Shown: positions 52,592-62,072, numbered from the stretch's first letter. The stretch: DNA of 64,000 nt from Chryseobacterium sp. CH25 (GCF_004119455.1 NZ_NRQT01000004.1:62001-126000), one strand, 5' to 3'. The notes: generated by a model not told the origin, from the sequence alone. Numbers and translations: made by a program.

Positions 52592-53791
52592 TCAATCCTT
52601 GACAAACCGGTTCACAAACATCGCGGCGACAATATCTCCCACAGAGTTTAAAACGGTAGCTAAAGGATCTACCAGAGTTCCGATAATCATTACCGCCGGA
52701 ATAGCTTCCTGAGGTAATTTATAGACAGAGATCATCAGCATTTCGCCAATATATCCACCATTAGGAATTCCACCCGCTACAATACTCACAAAAACGGTAA
52801 TTCCCAAAGCTAAGAGCAAGTTGGAAGGATCAAAAAAATCTTTTCCAATAATTAAAAAAGCTACATAAATTTTGATAATTGAAGACATCGAAGACCCATT
52901 TTTATGCAGTGTTGTTCCAATAGGGATTACCAGATTGGCAATGGAATTCGGTATTCCGATCTTAGAAGCTGCCTGTAAATTAGCCGGCATGGTCGCAAAG
53001 CTACTACAAGTACTTATTGCTGTAAGAGTAGGGTATATCGCATTAGTCCAGAAACTTTTTACCCCTTTCTGTCCGCTCGCCATAAATGCATAAATGGAAA
53101 AGAAAACAAGGAAATAAATAATTCCCGCCACGTAATATAATCCTAAAGGTTTAGCATAAAACCCAAAAAGCTGTGGCCCTAAGGTAGCTACCTGATAGGC
53201 AAAATAAGCTCCCAGACCAATGGGTGCCAGTTTCATCACCAACAAAAGAAGTTCTTTCATCACCTCATATCCCGATGCTATAAAAATTCTGAAAGGTTTT
53301 CCAACTTCTCCCGTTTTTCTGGCTGCAAACCCCGTCATGAAAGCAAAAATAAGAAGAGCCAACATGTTCTGTCTGGAAAATAAAGCCGTAAATTCTCCTA
53401 CTGTGAAGAAACTCACAATCCTATTTCCCCAGCTGTCCTCATTTGCTGCTTCAGTAATCATATCAGAACTTCCTGAAACCCCGGAAACCGGAAACAGATA
53501 GACTGCACAAATGGTGAAAATAGCAGCCGTCAGAATAAAAAACAGAAAGGTGAGTGCCATGATCAGAATGATCTTACCAAATTTAGACTGCTGTTCAAGA
53601 GAAGCAATAGAGTTGGATACCGCAAAAAATACAAGAGGTACAACACTTACGAAGAGAAGATTCAGGAAAATATCACCCAAAGGCTTAATGTATTCTACAA
53701 AGCCAGGAGCAACAATTCCAATAATGCTTCCAACAGTAATTCCCAAAAGTAAAAATATGATTCCGGAGTAATTTTTCAGTACCTCTTTCAT
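52592..53791 (-). CDS. Dicarboxylate/amino acid:cation symporter (DAACS family)
   Basis: The 399-residue inner membrane protein has the DAACS/GltP topology with eight or more helices. Hallmarks are TISTCSSFATMPANL-like re-entrant loop 1 (LTAISTCSSFATMPANLQAA in parts), the PIGTTLHKNGSSMSSI segment, GGIPNGGYIGEMLMISVYKLP and the D/N pair in GTLVDPLATVLNSVGD. It imports glutamate, aspartate or C4-dicarboxylates with H+ or Na+. The gene is alone on the minus strand, converging with the DUF779 gene across 23 bases. Confidence 0.92.
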   Translation of the reverse strand: MKEVLKNYSGIIFLLLGITVGSIIGIVAPGFVEYIKPLGDIFLNLLFVSVVPLVFFAVSNSIASLEQQSKFGKIILIMALTFLFFILTAAIFTICAVYLFPVSGVSGSSDMITEAANEDSWGNRIVSFFTVGEFTALFSRQNMLALLIFAFMTGFAARKTGEVGKPFRIFIASGYEVMKELLLLVMKLAPIGLGAYFAYQVATLGPQLFGFYAKPLGLYYVAGIIYFLVFFSIYAFMASGQKGVKSFWTNAIYPTLTAISTCSSFATMPANLQAASKIGIPNSIANLVIPIGTTLHKNGSSMSSIIKIYVAFLIIGKDFFDPSNLLLALGITVFVSIVAGGIPNGGYIGEMLMISVYKLPQEAIPAVMIIGTLVDPLATVLNSVGDIVAAMFVNRFVKD

Positions 53792-53860
53792 GCGGTAGTT
53801 TTTATCAAAGATAGGTTTATTTTTAACACTCTGTTATGCAATTTTCAGACCTAAATTTCA

Positions 53861-53868
53861 TAAATTTG
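53861..53868 (+). promoter_or_regulatory. Putative -7 box for the DnaJ-like gene
   Basis: TAAATTTG matches TAnnTTTG, 16 bases before the ATG at 53885. Confidence 0.55.
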
Positions 53869-53884
53869 AGTAAACATCGTTTCT

Positions 53885-54793
53885 ATGGCTTATATAGATT
53901 ACTATAAAATTTTAGGCGTAGATAAAAGCGCAACCCAGGATGATATTAAAAAGGCTTACCGGAAATTGGCCAGAAAACTGCATCCGGACCTTAATCCTGA
54001 TGATAAAGAATCAGAAAAAAAATTCAAAGAGCTGAACGAAGCCAATGAAGTTCTCAGTAACCCGGAAAACCGTGCAAAATATGATAAGTACGGGGAAAAC
54101 TGGAAACATGGTGAAGAATATGAAAAAGCTCAGCAGCAGCAAAGGCAGTATCAGCAGCAGAACTACAATGGTGGTTACTCTGGTGCAGACTTTGGTGAAG
54201 GCGAAGATTTCTCAGATTTCTTCCAAAATATGTTTGGAGGTTCTGGAGGCTTTGGTAAAAGCTCAAGAGGAAGAGCTTCAGGAAAGTTCAAAGGGCAGGA
54301 TGTACAGGCAGAATTAACCCTTAATTTAAAAGATGCAGCGGTAACTCACCCACAAACCTTTGAAATCAATGGGAAGAAAGTAAGAATTACTATTCCTGCA
54401 GGAGTTTATGATGGCCAGAAAATCAAATTAAAAGGTCATGGAAATCCAGGAGCAAATGGCGGTCCCAACGGTGATCTTTATATTACTTTCAATATTCCGG
54501 TAGATCCCAATTTTGAAAGAGTAGGAGATGATCTTAAAACAAAAGTGGCTATTGATTTGTACACTGCCGTTTTAGGTGGAGATGTAAAAGTGAATACACT
54601 GGATGGAAGCGTTAACCTTAAAGTAAAACCGGAAACCCAAAGCGGAATGACCGTAAGATTGAAAGGAAAAGGCTTTCCTGTCTATAAAAAAGAAGGGGAA
54701 CATGGCGACCTTTTTGTAACCTATGAAGTGAAACTGCCAACCAACCTTACCGATAAGCAGAAAGATCTTTTTGAACAACTTAAAAATTCCTAG
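53885..54793 (+). CDS. DnaJ-type co-chaperone (CbpA-like)
   Basis: The 302-residue protein has a J domain (1-66) with HPD at 33-35 ([19 protein letters not shown]), a Gln/Gly-rich linker ([18 protein letters not shown], read in part) and the two-part C-terminal domain typical of class II J proteins, without a zinc finger. It stimulates DnaK in protein folding or DNA-associated stress response. The CbpM gene starts 3 bases after its stop, which identifies it as CbpA-type. Confidence 0.93.
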   Translation: MAYIDYYKILGVDKSATQDDIKKAYRKLARKLHPDLNPDDKESEKKFKELNEANEVLSNPENRAKYDKYGENWKHGEEYEKAQQQQRQYQQQNYNGGYSGADFGEGEDFSDFFQNMFGGSGGFGKSSRGRASGKFKGQDVQAELTLNLKDAAVTHPQTFEINGKKVRITIPAGVYDGQKIKLKGHGNPGANGGPNGDLYITFNIPVDPNFERVGDDLKTKVAIDLYTAVLGGDVKVNTLDGSVNLKVKPETQSGMTVRLKGKGFPVYKKEGEHGDLFVTYEVKLPTNLTDKQKDLFEQLKNS

Positions 54794-54796
54794 GCT

Positions 54797-55099
54797 ATGA
54801 GTGAAAGAATATCACGGGAAGAACTCGTAAGAATATACAATATAGAAATCACCTTTTTTGATGATCTTGTAGAATACGGTCTTTTAACTGTACATATTGA
54901 AGATAATATCCATTATCTGATGTATGAAGATCTGCCAGATCTGGAAAAATTTGCTAATTGGCATTACGACCTTGAAATAAACCTTCCAGGTCTGGAAGTT
55001 ATTCATAATATGTTGAAGAAACTGGAAGCTTTAAAACGAAGAAACAGAGAGCTGATGAACAAACTTTCAGCCATCAGTGACCAATATGAAGATATTTAG
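54797..55099 (+). CDS. CbpM-like chaperone modulator
   Basis: The 100-residue product follows the DnaJ-like gene by 3 bases. It has the CbpM/MerR-like pattern ISREELVRIYNIEITFFDDL, then LVEYGLLTVHIEDNIHYLMY and a C-terminal coiled helix (LEALKRRNRELMNKL). CbpM binds the J domain of CbpA and blocks its use of DnaK, so this gene is the probable specific inhibitor of its neighbour. Confidence 0.88.
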   Translation: MSERISREELVRIYNIEITFFDDLVEYGLLTVHIEDNIHYLMYEDLPDLEKFANWHYDLEINLPGLEVIHNMLKKLEALKRRNRELMNKLSAISDQYEDI

Positions 55100-55101
55100 C
55101 T

Positions 55102-55109
55102 TAGTTTTG
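55102..55109 (+). promoter_or_regulatory. Putative -7 box for the YcxB-like gene
   Basis: TAGTTTTG matches TAnnTTTG, 25 bases before the start at 55135. Confidence 0.5.
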
Positions 55110-55134
55110 TAGCTTTTTAAAGCAACCCTGTATT

Positions 55135-55662
55135 ATGAGTGAGGAAAAAGTGATTACATTAAAACCTGAGAGAAAGAATTTTGAAGATATTTATTTTAGC
55201 GGAAATCAGGGCAGCCTGCTTTTTTCTCCTACAACTAAAAGTAAAACAATAACAACGGTTGCTGCAGCAGTTATTTTATTGGTAGCATTGCTTCTGAAAG
55301 ATAATTTCAGCAAAGAAAGCCAAGGTATTTTGTACTTTTTCAGCTTTATCTTATTGCTTTGTGCTGTTTATCTGTCTGTAAGTGTTAATAAGGTTTCAAG
55401 GTGGAAAAAACAGGTCACCCGCTACCTGAACACTTTGGAACAGTGTAAAGTTTACGAAATCAGAATTGAGCAGAGTTTTTTTACAGTCAATATTGATGGG
55501 GAAAAAGAAACCAGCGAATGGAAAGATTTCGAGTTTTTCGACAGTAATCATGATTTTATTTCCCTTGAAGGAAAATACAGCTATATGTTCCCTAGAAAAG
55601 CAATGAGTGAAAGAGATTATTCTTTTCTGAAGACCATTTTAAAAGATAAAATACAGTCATAA
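55135..55662 (+). CDS. Two-helix membrane protein, YcxB-like
   Basis: The 175-residue product has two adjacent membrane helices at about 41-57 and 64-84, flanked by polar N- and C-terminal parts. The C-terminal part (VNIDGEKETSEWKDFEFFDS, then YMFPRKAMSERDYSFLKTIL) resembles YcxB-like proteins. Function unknown. It has its own promoter-like box and a shared terminator with the converging cysteine synthase gene. Confidence 0.72.
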   Translation: MSEEKVITLKPERKNFEDIYFSGNQGSLLFSPTTKSKTITTVAAAVILLVALLLKDNFSKESQGILYFFSFILLLCAVYLSVSVNKVSRWKKQVTRYLNTLEQCKVYEIRIEQSFFTVNIDGEKETSEWKDFEFFDSNHDFISLEGKYSYMFPRKAMSERDYSFLKTILKDKIQS

Positions 55663-55692
55663 AAAAATCAGAGCATTTTGCTCTGATTTTTA
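55663..55692. terminator. Bidirectional terminator
   Basis: AAAAATCAGAG pairs with CTCTGATTTTT around CATTTTG, with A and T runs on each side, between converging genes. Confidence 0.9.
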
Positions 55693-55714
55693 TTTTATAG
55701 TGTTGTATTCTGGC

Positions 55715-56698
55715 TTATTCTAACCAGCCCATTTCCTTCATCCACTCATCATTGTAGATCTTCCCTACATATCTTGAACCGTGGTCGTGAAGCAATACTA
55801 CAATAACATCATCCTTAGTAAACTGATCTTTCATCTGAACCAATGATGCAATAGCACTTCCTGCAGAATACCCACAGAAAATTCCTTCTTCCTTAGCCAG
55901 TTTTCTTGCATAGATTGCTCCATCTTTATCCGTTACTTTCTCAAAGTGATCAATAACAGACATATCATAATTTTCAGGAATGATGTCTTCACCAATTCCT
56001 TCTGTGATATAAGTATAAGCGTGATCGTAATGTAATTCTCCTGTTTCGTGGAATTCTTTAAGGATAGAACCGTATGTATCCACTCCAATTACCTTAATAT
56101 CTTTATTTTTTTCTTTGAAGAATGTTCCACATCCTGTAATTGTACCTCCTGTTCCTGCACCTGCTACAAAGTGAGTCAGTTTTCCTTCTGTCTGTCCCCA
56201 GATTTCAGGAGCTGTAGACTCATAGTGAGCCGTTCTGTTAGATAAATTATCATATTGGTTTACATACCATCCGTTTTCTGTTTCTTTAGCCAGTCTTTTA
56301 GATACTGAATAATAGGAACGTGGATCAGTAGGTTTCACATCAGTAGGGCAAACGATTACTTCTGCACCTACAGCACGAAGGATATCACACTTTTCTTTAG
56401 ATTGTTTGGAGTTAGTTACAAAGATACACTTGTAACCTTTGATGATAGCAGCTAATGCCAATCCCATTCCTGTATTTCCGGAAGTTCCTTCAATAATGGT
56501 TCCTCCAGGTTTTAATCTGCCATCTTTTTCAGCATCTTCGATCATTTTAAGAGCCATTCTGTCCTTTACAGAATTTCCTGGATTGAATGTCTCAACTTTT
56601 GCTAAAACTAATGCTGGAAAATCTTCACCCAGTACATTGTTAAGTTTTACCAATGGTGTGTTTCCTATCGTTTCAAGGATATTTTTTGCGTATTTCAT
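55715..56698 (-). CDS. PLP-dependent cysteine synthase family protein
   Basis: The 327-residue product makes cysteine or a related amino acid by beta-replacement. The PLP lysine is K45 (NPGNSVKDRMA), the substrate loop EGTSGNTGMGLA is at about 69-80 and the phosphate loop GAGTGGTITG near 180. The C-terminal half contains a cystathionine-synthase-like CGYSAGSAIA segment, so it may be CysM or cystathionine beta-synthase-like; the absence of CBS domains favours CysK/CysM. A TAnnTTTG box lies 20 bases upstream. Confidence 0.92.
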   Translation of the reverse strand: MKYAKNILETIGNTPLVKLNNVLGEDFPALVLAKVETFNPGNSVKDRMALKMIEDAEKDGRLKPGGTIIEGTSGNTGMGLALAAIIKGYKCIFVTNSKQSKEKCDILRAVGAEVIVCPTDVKPTDPRSYYSVSKRLAKETENGWYVNQYDNLSNRTAHYESTAPEIWGQTEGKLTHFVAGAGTGGTITGCGTFFKEKNKDIKVIGVDTYGSILKEFHETGELHYDHAYTYITEGIGEDIIPENYDMSVIDHFEKVTDKDGAIYARKLAKEEGIFCGYSAGSAIASLVQMKDQFTKDDVIVVLLHDHGSRYVGKIYNDEWMKEMGWLE

Positions 56699-56717
56699 AA
56701 ATGTTTTATATGCGGTG

Positions 56718-56725
56718 CAAAGATA
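56718..56725 (-). promoter_or_regulatory. Putative -7 box for the cysteine synthase gene
   Basis: The minus strand reads TATCTTTG, matching TAnnTTTG, 20 bases upstream of the start at 56698. Confidence 0.55.
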
Positions 56726-56816
56726 ATGCTTTTAAAATTATCCGTACTGAGGTCACATGTGATTACAGCTCAAAACAGATGATTAAAAGCTTAATTATTT
56801 AAACCCGATAATAAGA

Positions 56817-58046
56817 TTAATTGTATTTAATAGCTTTCACCGGAGAAATCTTGCTGATCAGATAACTTGGAATAATTAAGGCAAGTGCAGATATAGCCAG
56901 AATTCCTAATGAGATGGAAACAATGGCAACAGGGTTAAGGTCTACCGGAACTGTACTTACATAATAGTTTTCCGGATTAAGTTTAATAACCCCAAAGAAT
57001 TTCTGAATAAGAATTAATCCCAATCCGATAGCATTACCATATAAAAGCCCCGGAATCATAATGATAAGGGTATAATTGATAAAGGTAGCTCTGATTTGCG
57101 CATTGCTTGCTCCTAAAGTCTTAAGTAAACCAATAGAATTGGTTCTTTCAATAATAAGGATAAGAAGAACCATAATAATATTAATAACCACCACAATCAG
57201 CATGATGATGATGATAAGTGCGATATTGGTATCAAAAATACTGATCCAGTCTGTGATTTGTGGGAATTTTTCTGTGGCTTTTTCAGCATAGTTTTTATAG
57301 CCGATCAGTTTTTCTATATCAGGGAAATCTTTATCAATATCGTTGACGTTCTTCAGGAAAATATCAATTCCACCAATCTCGTCAGGTTTCATATCCTGAA
57401 TCTTTCTTGCATGGTTTATTCCGCCAATCACAAACTGTTCATCAATAAGCTTGATATCTGTTCTATAAATTCCGATGATTTTGAACTTACGGTAAAGAGG
57501 TTTTTGATCCGCTTTTAAGAAAACGGTAACAATGCTGTCATTCACCTTAAGATGCAGGTCGTTGGCTATTTTTTGTGAAACTGCCACATCATTATTGAAG
57601 CCTACTTCCGTTACTTTTGGAGTAGTCCCTGCAATAAGGAATTTTTTAAATCTTAAACTATCAAAATCCTTTCCGATTCCTTTAAATATAATTCCTGCAA
57701 AATTATGTTCATTTCGCATAATTCCGGTTACAGTTACATATTTCTGGATACTTTCTACATCCGGCAGTTCCTTGATCTTAGCAATATTTAATCCCTGATT
57801 ATCTAAAACAGAGGTGTTATAAGAAGAGTTGGAGCGGGTAGACCTTACTGTAATATGTCCACTGAAATCTGCGAGTCTCTCTTTAATAGCTTTTTTGGAA
57901 CCGAATCCGGTGGCTACGGTAATCAGGGAAACAATAATTCCCAGTGCTACAGAAAGCCTGCCAATGAAGATGATAACCCGTGAAAGGTTATTTTTGTTAT
58001 CTTTGGAAAACGCTATTTTTCTAGAGAAATATAAAGGAAACTTCAA
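56817..58046 (-). CDS. FtsX/LolE-like ABC transporter permease
   Basis: I chose the TTG at 58046, giving LKFPLYFSRKIAFSKDNKNN as MKFPLYFS, the start I associate with this family; the ATG at 58115 would add 23 residues and overlap the divergent NamZ gene. The 409-residue product has one N-terminal membrane helix (about 28-50), a large extracytoplasmic domain, and three C-terminal helices, the FtsX/MacB/LolCE layout. No ATPase gene is adjacent. Likely role: lipoprotein release (LolE-like) or export. Divergent start spacing is only 4 bases. Confidence 0.85.
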   Translation of the reverse strand: MKFPLYFSRKIAFSKDNKNNLSRVIIFIGRLSVALGIIVSLITVATGFGSKKAIKERLADFSGHITVRSTRSNSSYNTSVLDNQGLNIAKIKELPDVESIQKYVTVTGIMRNEHNFAGIIFKGIGKDFDSLRFKKFLIAGTTPKVTEVGFNNDVAVSQKIANDLHLKVNDSIVTVFLKADQKPLYRKFKIIGIYRTDIKLIDEQFVIGGINHARKIQDMKPDEIGGIDIFLKNVNDIDKDFPDIEKLIGYKNYAEKATEKFPQITDWISIFDTNIALIIIIMLIVVVINIIMVLLILIIERTNSIGLLKTLGASNAQIRATFINYTLIIMIPGLLYGNAIGLGLILIQKFFGVIKLNPENYYVSTVPVDLNPVAIVSISLGILAISALALIIPSYLISKISPVKAIKYN

Positions 58047-58050
58047 GCTT

Positions 58051-59247
58051 ATGAATTTAGATTTCAAAATTAAAAATTTACTTCTGATTTGCCTAATTTT
58101 TTTAGGAGTATTCAACCAATATTATTCTCAAACTCAAGTTCAACCGGATTTTAAAACCGGAGCAGATCAGCCTGAGCTTTATTTACCTTTATTAAAGGAT
58201 AAAACGATTGGAGTAGTAACGAACCAGACGGGTTTGATGAGTGACAGAACACATTTGGTGGATTTTCTAGTTAAAAACGGAGTAAAGATCAAAGCTATTT
58301 TTGCTCCTGAACACGGTTTCAGAGGGGATGCAGATGCAGGTGCGAAAGTAAAAAACGGAGTAGATGTGAAAACAGGAATTCCAATTGTTTCTTTATATGC
58401 GAGCAACAAAAAGCCGAAGCCTGAGCAATTGGCCGGGATCGATCTGGTTGTTTTCGATATTCAGGATGTAGGAGTGAGATTCTATACTTATATTTCTACA
58501 TTAACTTACCTGATGGAAGCAGGTGCAGAAAATAATGTTGAAGTAATGGTCTTGGATCGTCCCAATCCCCACGATGGATATACAGATGGCCCTGTTTTGA
58601 AAAAGAAATGGACGAGTTTTGTGGGAATGCACGAAGTTCCTGTAGTATATGGGCTTACAATTGGGGAGTATGGAAAAATGGTGAATGGTGAAAAGTGGCT
58701 GAAAAATGGAGTTCAGGCAAAATATACGCTCATCCAGATGAAGAACTACCACAAAAAACTACGTTATCCTATGCTGGATAAACCGTCTCCGAATTTGCCT
58801 AATGATAAGGCTATTAATTTATATCCTAGTCTATGTTTTTTTGAAGGAACTCAGGTTTCTGTGGGGAGAGGTACAGATCAGCCTTTCCAGATCTATGGTT
58901 CTCCATGGACGGAAAATCTTCCCTATAAGTTTACCCCTAAACCAAGTTATGGAGCTAAAGATCCATTTTTAAACGGTAAGCTGTGCTATGGTGAAGATTT
59001 ATCCAGCTATCCCAATGATTTAAGAGAACTGAATCTTGAATGGGTTATTAAAGCATATCAGAACTACAAAAATCCTCAGTTGGATTTCTTTTTGAAAAAC
59101 CTTTGGTTTGATACTCTTTCCGGTACTGATGAATTCAGAAAGCAGATTATTGCCGGGAAATCAATTCCGGAAATTAAAGCCTCATGGAAAAAGGATCTGG
59201 AAGATTTTGAAAAGATCAGAACCCGGTATGTGGTATACGAAGATTAA
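58051..59247 (+). CDS. DUF1343 exo-beta-N-acetylmuramidase NamZ-like protein
   Basis: The ATG at 58051 gives 398 residues with a signal peptide (LLLICLIFLGVFNQYYSQ). The DUF1343 core is clear: VVTNQTGLMSDRTHLVDFL, IFAPEHGFRGDADAG, VFDIQDVGVRFYTYISTL, LDRPNPHDGYTDGP and the PSLCFFEGTQVSVGRGTDQP block. NamZ enzymes release N-acetylmuramic acid from the non-reducing end of peptidoglycan fragments, in the periplasm or at the surface. A long open frame upstream (to 57829) lies over the permease gene and is not credible. Confidence 0.9.
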   Translation: MNLDFKIKNLLLICLIFLGVFNQYYSQTQVQPDFKTGADQPELYLPLLKDKTIGVVTNQTGLMSDRTHLVDFLVKNGVKIKAIFAPEHGFRGDADAGAKVKNGVDVKTGIPIVSLYASNKKPKPEQLAGIDLVVFDIQDVGVRFYTYISTLTYLMEAGAENNVEVMVLDRPNPHDGYTDGPVLKKKWTSFVGMHEVPVVYGLTIGEYGKMVNGEKWLKNGVQAKYTLIQMKNYHKKLRYPMLDKPSPNLPNDKAINLYPSLCFFEGTQVSVGRGTDQPFQIYGSPWTENLPYKFTPKPSYGAKDPFLNGKLCYGEDLSSYPNDLRELNLEWVIKAYQNYKNPQLDFFLKNLWFDTLSGTDEFRKQIIAGKSIPEIKASWKKDLEDFEKIRTRYVVYED

Positions 59248-59276
59248 TAAGGACAGGCTTGAGGCTTGAAGATGGG

Positions 59277-59363
59277 AGCTGGAAGTTATGAAGGTTATAA
59301 AAAAGATTTTAACCTTCTTAAAAGATCAGCTAGTAGTAATACGGCTGAAAGTAACTTCCAGCC
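59277..59363. repeat. Nested inverted repeats between converging genes
   Basis: AGCTGGAAGTTA at 59277-59288 pairs with TAACTTCCAGC at 59352-59362, and inside it GAAGGTTA at 59290-59297 pairs with TAACCTTC at 59310-59317. A related phrase (TTGGAAGTCACAAGCTGAAAG) is at 38510-38530. It may be a decayed repeat unit and a transcription end. Confidence 0.55.
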
Positions 59364-59369
59364 TTTAAT

Positions 59370-59576
59370 CTAATCAAAATTCTGGGGTGGATTTTTATCG
59401 TTCTTGCCCTTATTGAGTATAAAGAGTCCAATTGTTAAACCAACAACACCTGCAAAAGCCGTTAATAAGGCTCTCTGTAATTTATCTGGAAGATCGTTTC
59501 CCAGATAGTTCATTAAAAAAAGGATCACAAAAGTGATCACTGAAATGATAATATGATTTTTTCCGAATGGCTTCAT
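59370..59576 (-). CDS. Small membrane protein (68 residues)
   Basis: The product has two membrane helices (about 9-24 and 37-55) joined by a short loop with NDLPDKLQR, and a polar C-terminus. No family recognised. Its start is 4 bases after the stop of the DUF3575-like gene, so the two are cotranscribed. Function unknown. Confidence 0.7.
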   Translation of the reverse strand: MKPFGKNHIIISVITFVILFLMNYLGNDLPDKLQRALLTAFAGVVGLTIGLFILNKGKNDKNPPQNFD

Positions 59577-59580
59577 TGTA

Positions 59581-60210
59581 CTATTTAAATTTATAAGAGA
59601 TCATGACACCGCCTCTGTAGGGCATAATTTCACCACTTTTATTAAGGTTTTCTGCAGAATCGTAACGTCTGCCGGTTGTTCTATCATATCCCTTATAAAA
59701 ACTTTGTGAAGTTCCTATGGTAGCATACAGGTCAAGATTCCAACGGTCGGATAACTGAAACTGGTATCCCCCGGTAATCCCCAACATGATAGAGTACCCT
59801 TTTTGGTAAAGATTAGAGTTTATAACATATTCTCCATCATCTTTTTGAACAACATTGTCATTCCAATAATTCCATTTTTGAGCATTGTAAGCTGCAACAG
59901 AAAGATTGGCTCCGATATACCAATGTTTGAAGGCTTCTTTGAAATAATATCTTCCTTCAGCAGAAACAGAGTAAAATTGTAACTCGTGTCCTGCAAAAGA
60001 TTTCCAAGGTGAGATAAAGACATCTCCCTGAAGGGTATATTTAGGACTGATCTGCTTTTCTATACCCAGATTGAAAATACCTATTGGTAAAAAAAGAGCA
60101 TTACCTTTTACATACAAACCTTTCTCTTCGCTTTGTTCCTGTTCCTGAGCTTTTAGTGAACCTATGCTCAGAAATGCCAAAGCTGCCATTAATACTCTGT
60201 ATTTCATCAA
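59581..60210 (-). CDS. DUF3575-like outer membrane beta-barrel protein
   Basis: The 209-residue product has a signal peptide (LMAALAFLSIGSLKAQ, with a second ATG at 60207 as alternative start) and repeated amphipathic strands: GNALFLPIGIFNLGIEKQI, YTLQGDVFISPW, FYSVSAEGRYYFKEAFKHWY, and a C-terminal VMISYKFK ending in the expected aromatic-basic outer membrane signature. This fits DUF3575/OmpA-barrel-type proteins. It lies between the thioredoxin gene (4-base spacer) and the small membrane protein gene. Confidence 0.82.
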   Translation of the reverse strand: MMKYRVLMAALAFLSIGSLKAQEQEQSEEKGLYVKGNALFLPIGIFNLGIEKQISPKYTLQGDVFISPWKSFAGHELQFYSVSAEGRYYFKEAFKHWYIGANLSVAAYNAQKWNYWNDNVVQKDDGEYVINSNLYQKGYSIMLGITGGYQFQLSDRWNLDLYATIGTSQSFYKGYDRTTGRRYDSAENLNKSGEIMPYRGGVMISYKFK

Positions 60211-60214
60211 GTGT

Positions 60215-61390
60215 TTATTTTATTTGTTTTAATAACTCTTCAGCTAATTTAGAGTCTCTGTTTGCCTGAACTGCCATGTTTTTAGACATTTCAGCATAGT
60301 TTTGAGCCATTTCCTTGTTTCCTGTTAAGAAATAAAGCTTAGCTAAGATATATGTGTTTTCTGAAGTTTCTCCTCTCATCACAGATTTTTCTGCCCATTC
60401 GGTTGCTTTCTTTAATGAAGCTGGAGTCTGTACATGATCTGCAAATACCCATGCTGCTCTTAAAAGTTCATCAGGATTGAATGGTTCCGGATTTTTATAG
60501 TAATCTAAGGCCGCTTTTTCATATTCCGGGAAATTGGCATTTCGCTCATAATAGTTAAGCTTGGTCTGGTTGAGCTTTGTAGTAGCTGTCTGTTTTCCTA
60601 CCAATGGCTCAGCCATCTTCATAAAGTACTCGTCGTTTACTTTTTTATTTTTATCATCAACGGACTGTTCTACAATTTTTGACAGCTTTAGCTGGGCATC
60701 AAATTCATTATATGTTTCTTCTGGAAGAAATTTGATGATCTCTGCTTTTCTTGAAACAAAAGCTTTATAGTTAGAATCTTCTGTTGACTTTAAGAAAAAT
60801 AACATAAACCCTATTTCATCTTTTGCAAGGGGGTCACCTGCTTTTTTGTTTTCAAAATATCTTTCAGAGGCTTTTTTAGCAAACTCGTAATCTGTATCAG
60901 AATTAAGCTTCATAATATTGATCAGGAAGTCAGGGTCTTTTTCTCCGTTAGCAAATCTTTCTTTCAGAGATCCTTTTTTACTCCCTTGTGAGTTGATATC
61001 CTGAGCCATTGTCACAAACATACTTTCTTCCATATAGCCTGTATTTCTGGAAACAAGCTCACCTTCACCGTTCAGAAAAAGATAAGTAGGATAAGAACGT
61101 ACTCCGAATTTGGCAGCAAGATCTCTCCCTTCTCCTTTTTCCATATCAAATCTTGCGTTGATGAAGTTGGTATTGAAATATTCTCTCACGGATTTCTGAG
61201 GAAAAACATTTTTTTCCATCATTTTGCATGGTCCACACCAGGAAGCATACGCATCAATAAAAACCAATTTTTTTTCTTTTTTGGCTTTTGCTATAATTTC
61301 TTTAAATGGTAGTTCCTGAAACTGTATAGTCTCTTGAGCAGAGATGGCAATGGAGCAAACAATAGATATCCCGGAGATGATCTTCTTCAT
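60215..61390 (-). CDS. Periplasmic thioredoxin-fold protein
   Basis: The ATG at 61390 gives a 391-residue protein with signal peptide (MKKIISGISIVCSIAISAQ); the upstream ATG at 61429 adds a non-signal segment and is less likely. A thioredoxin domain at about 22-135 has SWCGPCKMME (C52 and C55) and the cis-proline in RSYPTYLFL. The remaining 250 residues are helical, with TPR-like character at the end (AAWVFADHVQTPASLKKATE). It is likely a periplasmic disulfide reductase or scaffold. Confidence 0.9.
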   Translation of the reverse strand: MKKIISGISIVCSIAISAQETIQFQELPFKEIIAKAKKEKKLVFIDAYASWCGPCKMMEKNVFPQKSVREYFNTNFINARFDMEKGEGRDLAAKFGVRSYPTYLFLNGEGELVSRNTGYMEESMFVTMAQDINSQGSKKGSLKERFANGEKDPDFLINIMKLNSDTDYEFAKKASERYFENKKAGDPLAKDEIGFMLFFLKSTEDSNYKAFVSRKAEIIKFLPEETYNEFDAQLKLSKIVEQSVDDKNKKVNDEYFMKMAEPLVGKQTATTKLNQTKLNYYERNANFPEYEKAALDYYKNPEPFNPDELLRAAWVFADHVQTPASLKKATEWAEKSVMRGETSENTYILAKLYFLTGNKEMAQNYAEMSKNMAVQANRDSKLAEELLKQIK

Positions 61391-61562
61391 TTTCAAATAA
61401 GATTTGGAGCGAAGATAAATAATTTTCAAAATATAAAGGATGGAATCTGGAAGTTGAATGTTGATATTAACTAATTTTAAGACTTATATCTTCAGATTCT
61501 TGAAAGTAAGATCAAGTGGGTTGGCTTTCTTTTCTGTTATAATAAAATCATAATAATAAGGA

Positions 61563-61952
61563 TTAGTCTTTTTTCTTAGATTCTTTATGCTCTTTACCCC
61601 AAAGTTCAAGCTGGCTGAGTACAGGGAGTAATTTTTTTCCTATTTCAGATAATTCATATTCTACTCTTGGGGGTACTTCAGCATATACTGTTTTAATGAC
61701 CAGATTTTCCTGTTCCATTTTTTTGAGCTGCAGGGTAAGCATTCTTTCGGAAATATTCGGAATTCTGTTTTTAAGCTCAACAAACCTTAATCTTTCTCTT
61801 TTGAGTTGGTAGCAGATGGAAAGAATCCACCGTCCACTAATCAGGTTAACAGCATATATTTCGGAACAGCAGGATTCCATTGTCTTTCTATTCTCGTTAT
61901 TGGTGGATGATTCTTTAATACTCATACTAACATTTTTGTTCGCTTCATACAA
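61563..61952 (-). CDS. HxlR family transcriptional regulator
   Basis: The 129-residue winged-helix protein has the HxlR core: AVNLISGRWILSICYQLKRE (parts), RFVELKNRIPNISERMLTLQ, and a wing with EVPPRVEYELSEIGKKLLPV. Cysteines at residues 28, 29 and 47 could make it redox or aldehyde sensitive, as in HxlR/HypR relatives. An alternative start is MSIKESS 10 codons downstream. It is divergent from the hydrolase-isochorismatase pair with a 120-base spacer and is probably its repressor or activator. Confidence 0.9.
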   Translation of the reverse strand: MYEANKNVSMSIKESSTNNENRKTMESCCSEIYAVNLISGRWILSICYQLKRERLRFVELKNRIPNISERMLTLQLKKMEQENLVIKTVYAEVPPRVEYELSEIGKKLLPVLSQLELWGKEHKESKKKD

Positions 61953-62072
61953 TCTGTTGCATACTTGCAGGCTACAGTATCGATGATTTAAATTTACAAA
62001 TAAAACAGGAAATATAGGGTGTATATCCTTTTTTCGTAGACTTTTATTATAGATTTTTTATATGGTAATGTT

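Noticed and set aside
57829..58050. N-terminal extension of the NamZ-like gene
   Set aside because: The region is antisense to the permease gene, and the signal peptide of NamZ begins only at 58051.
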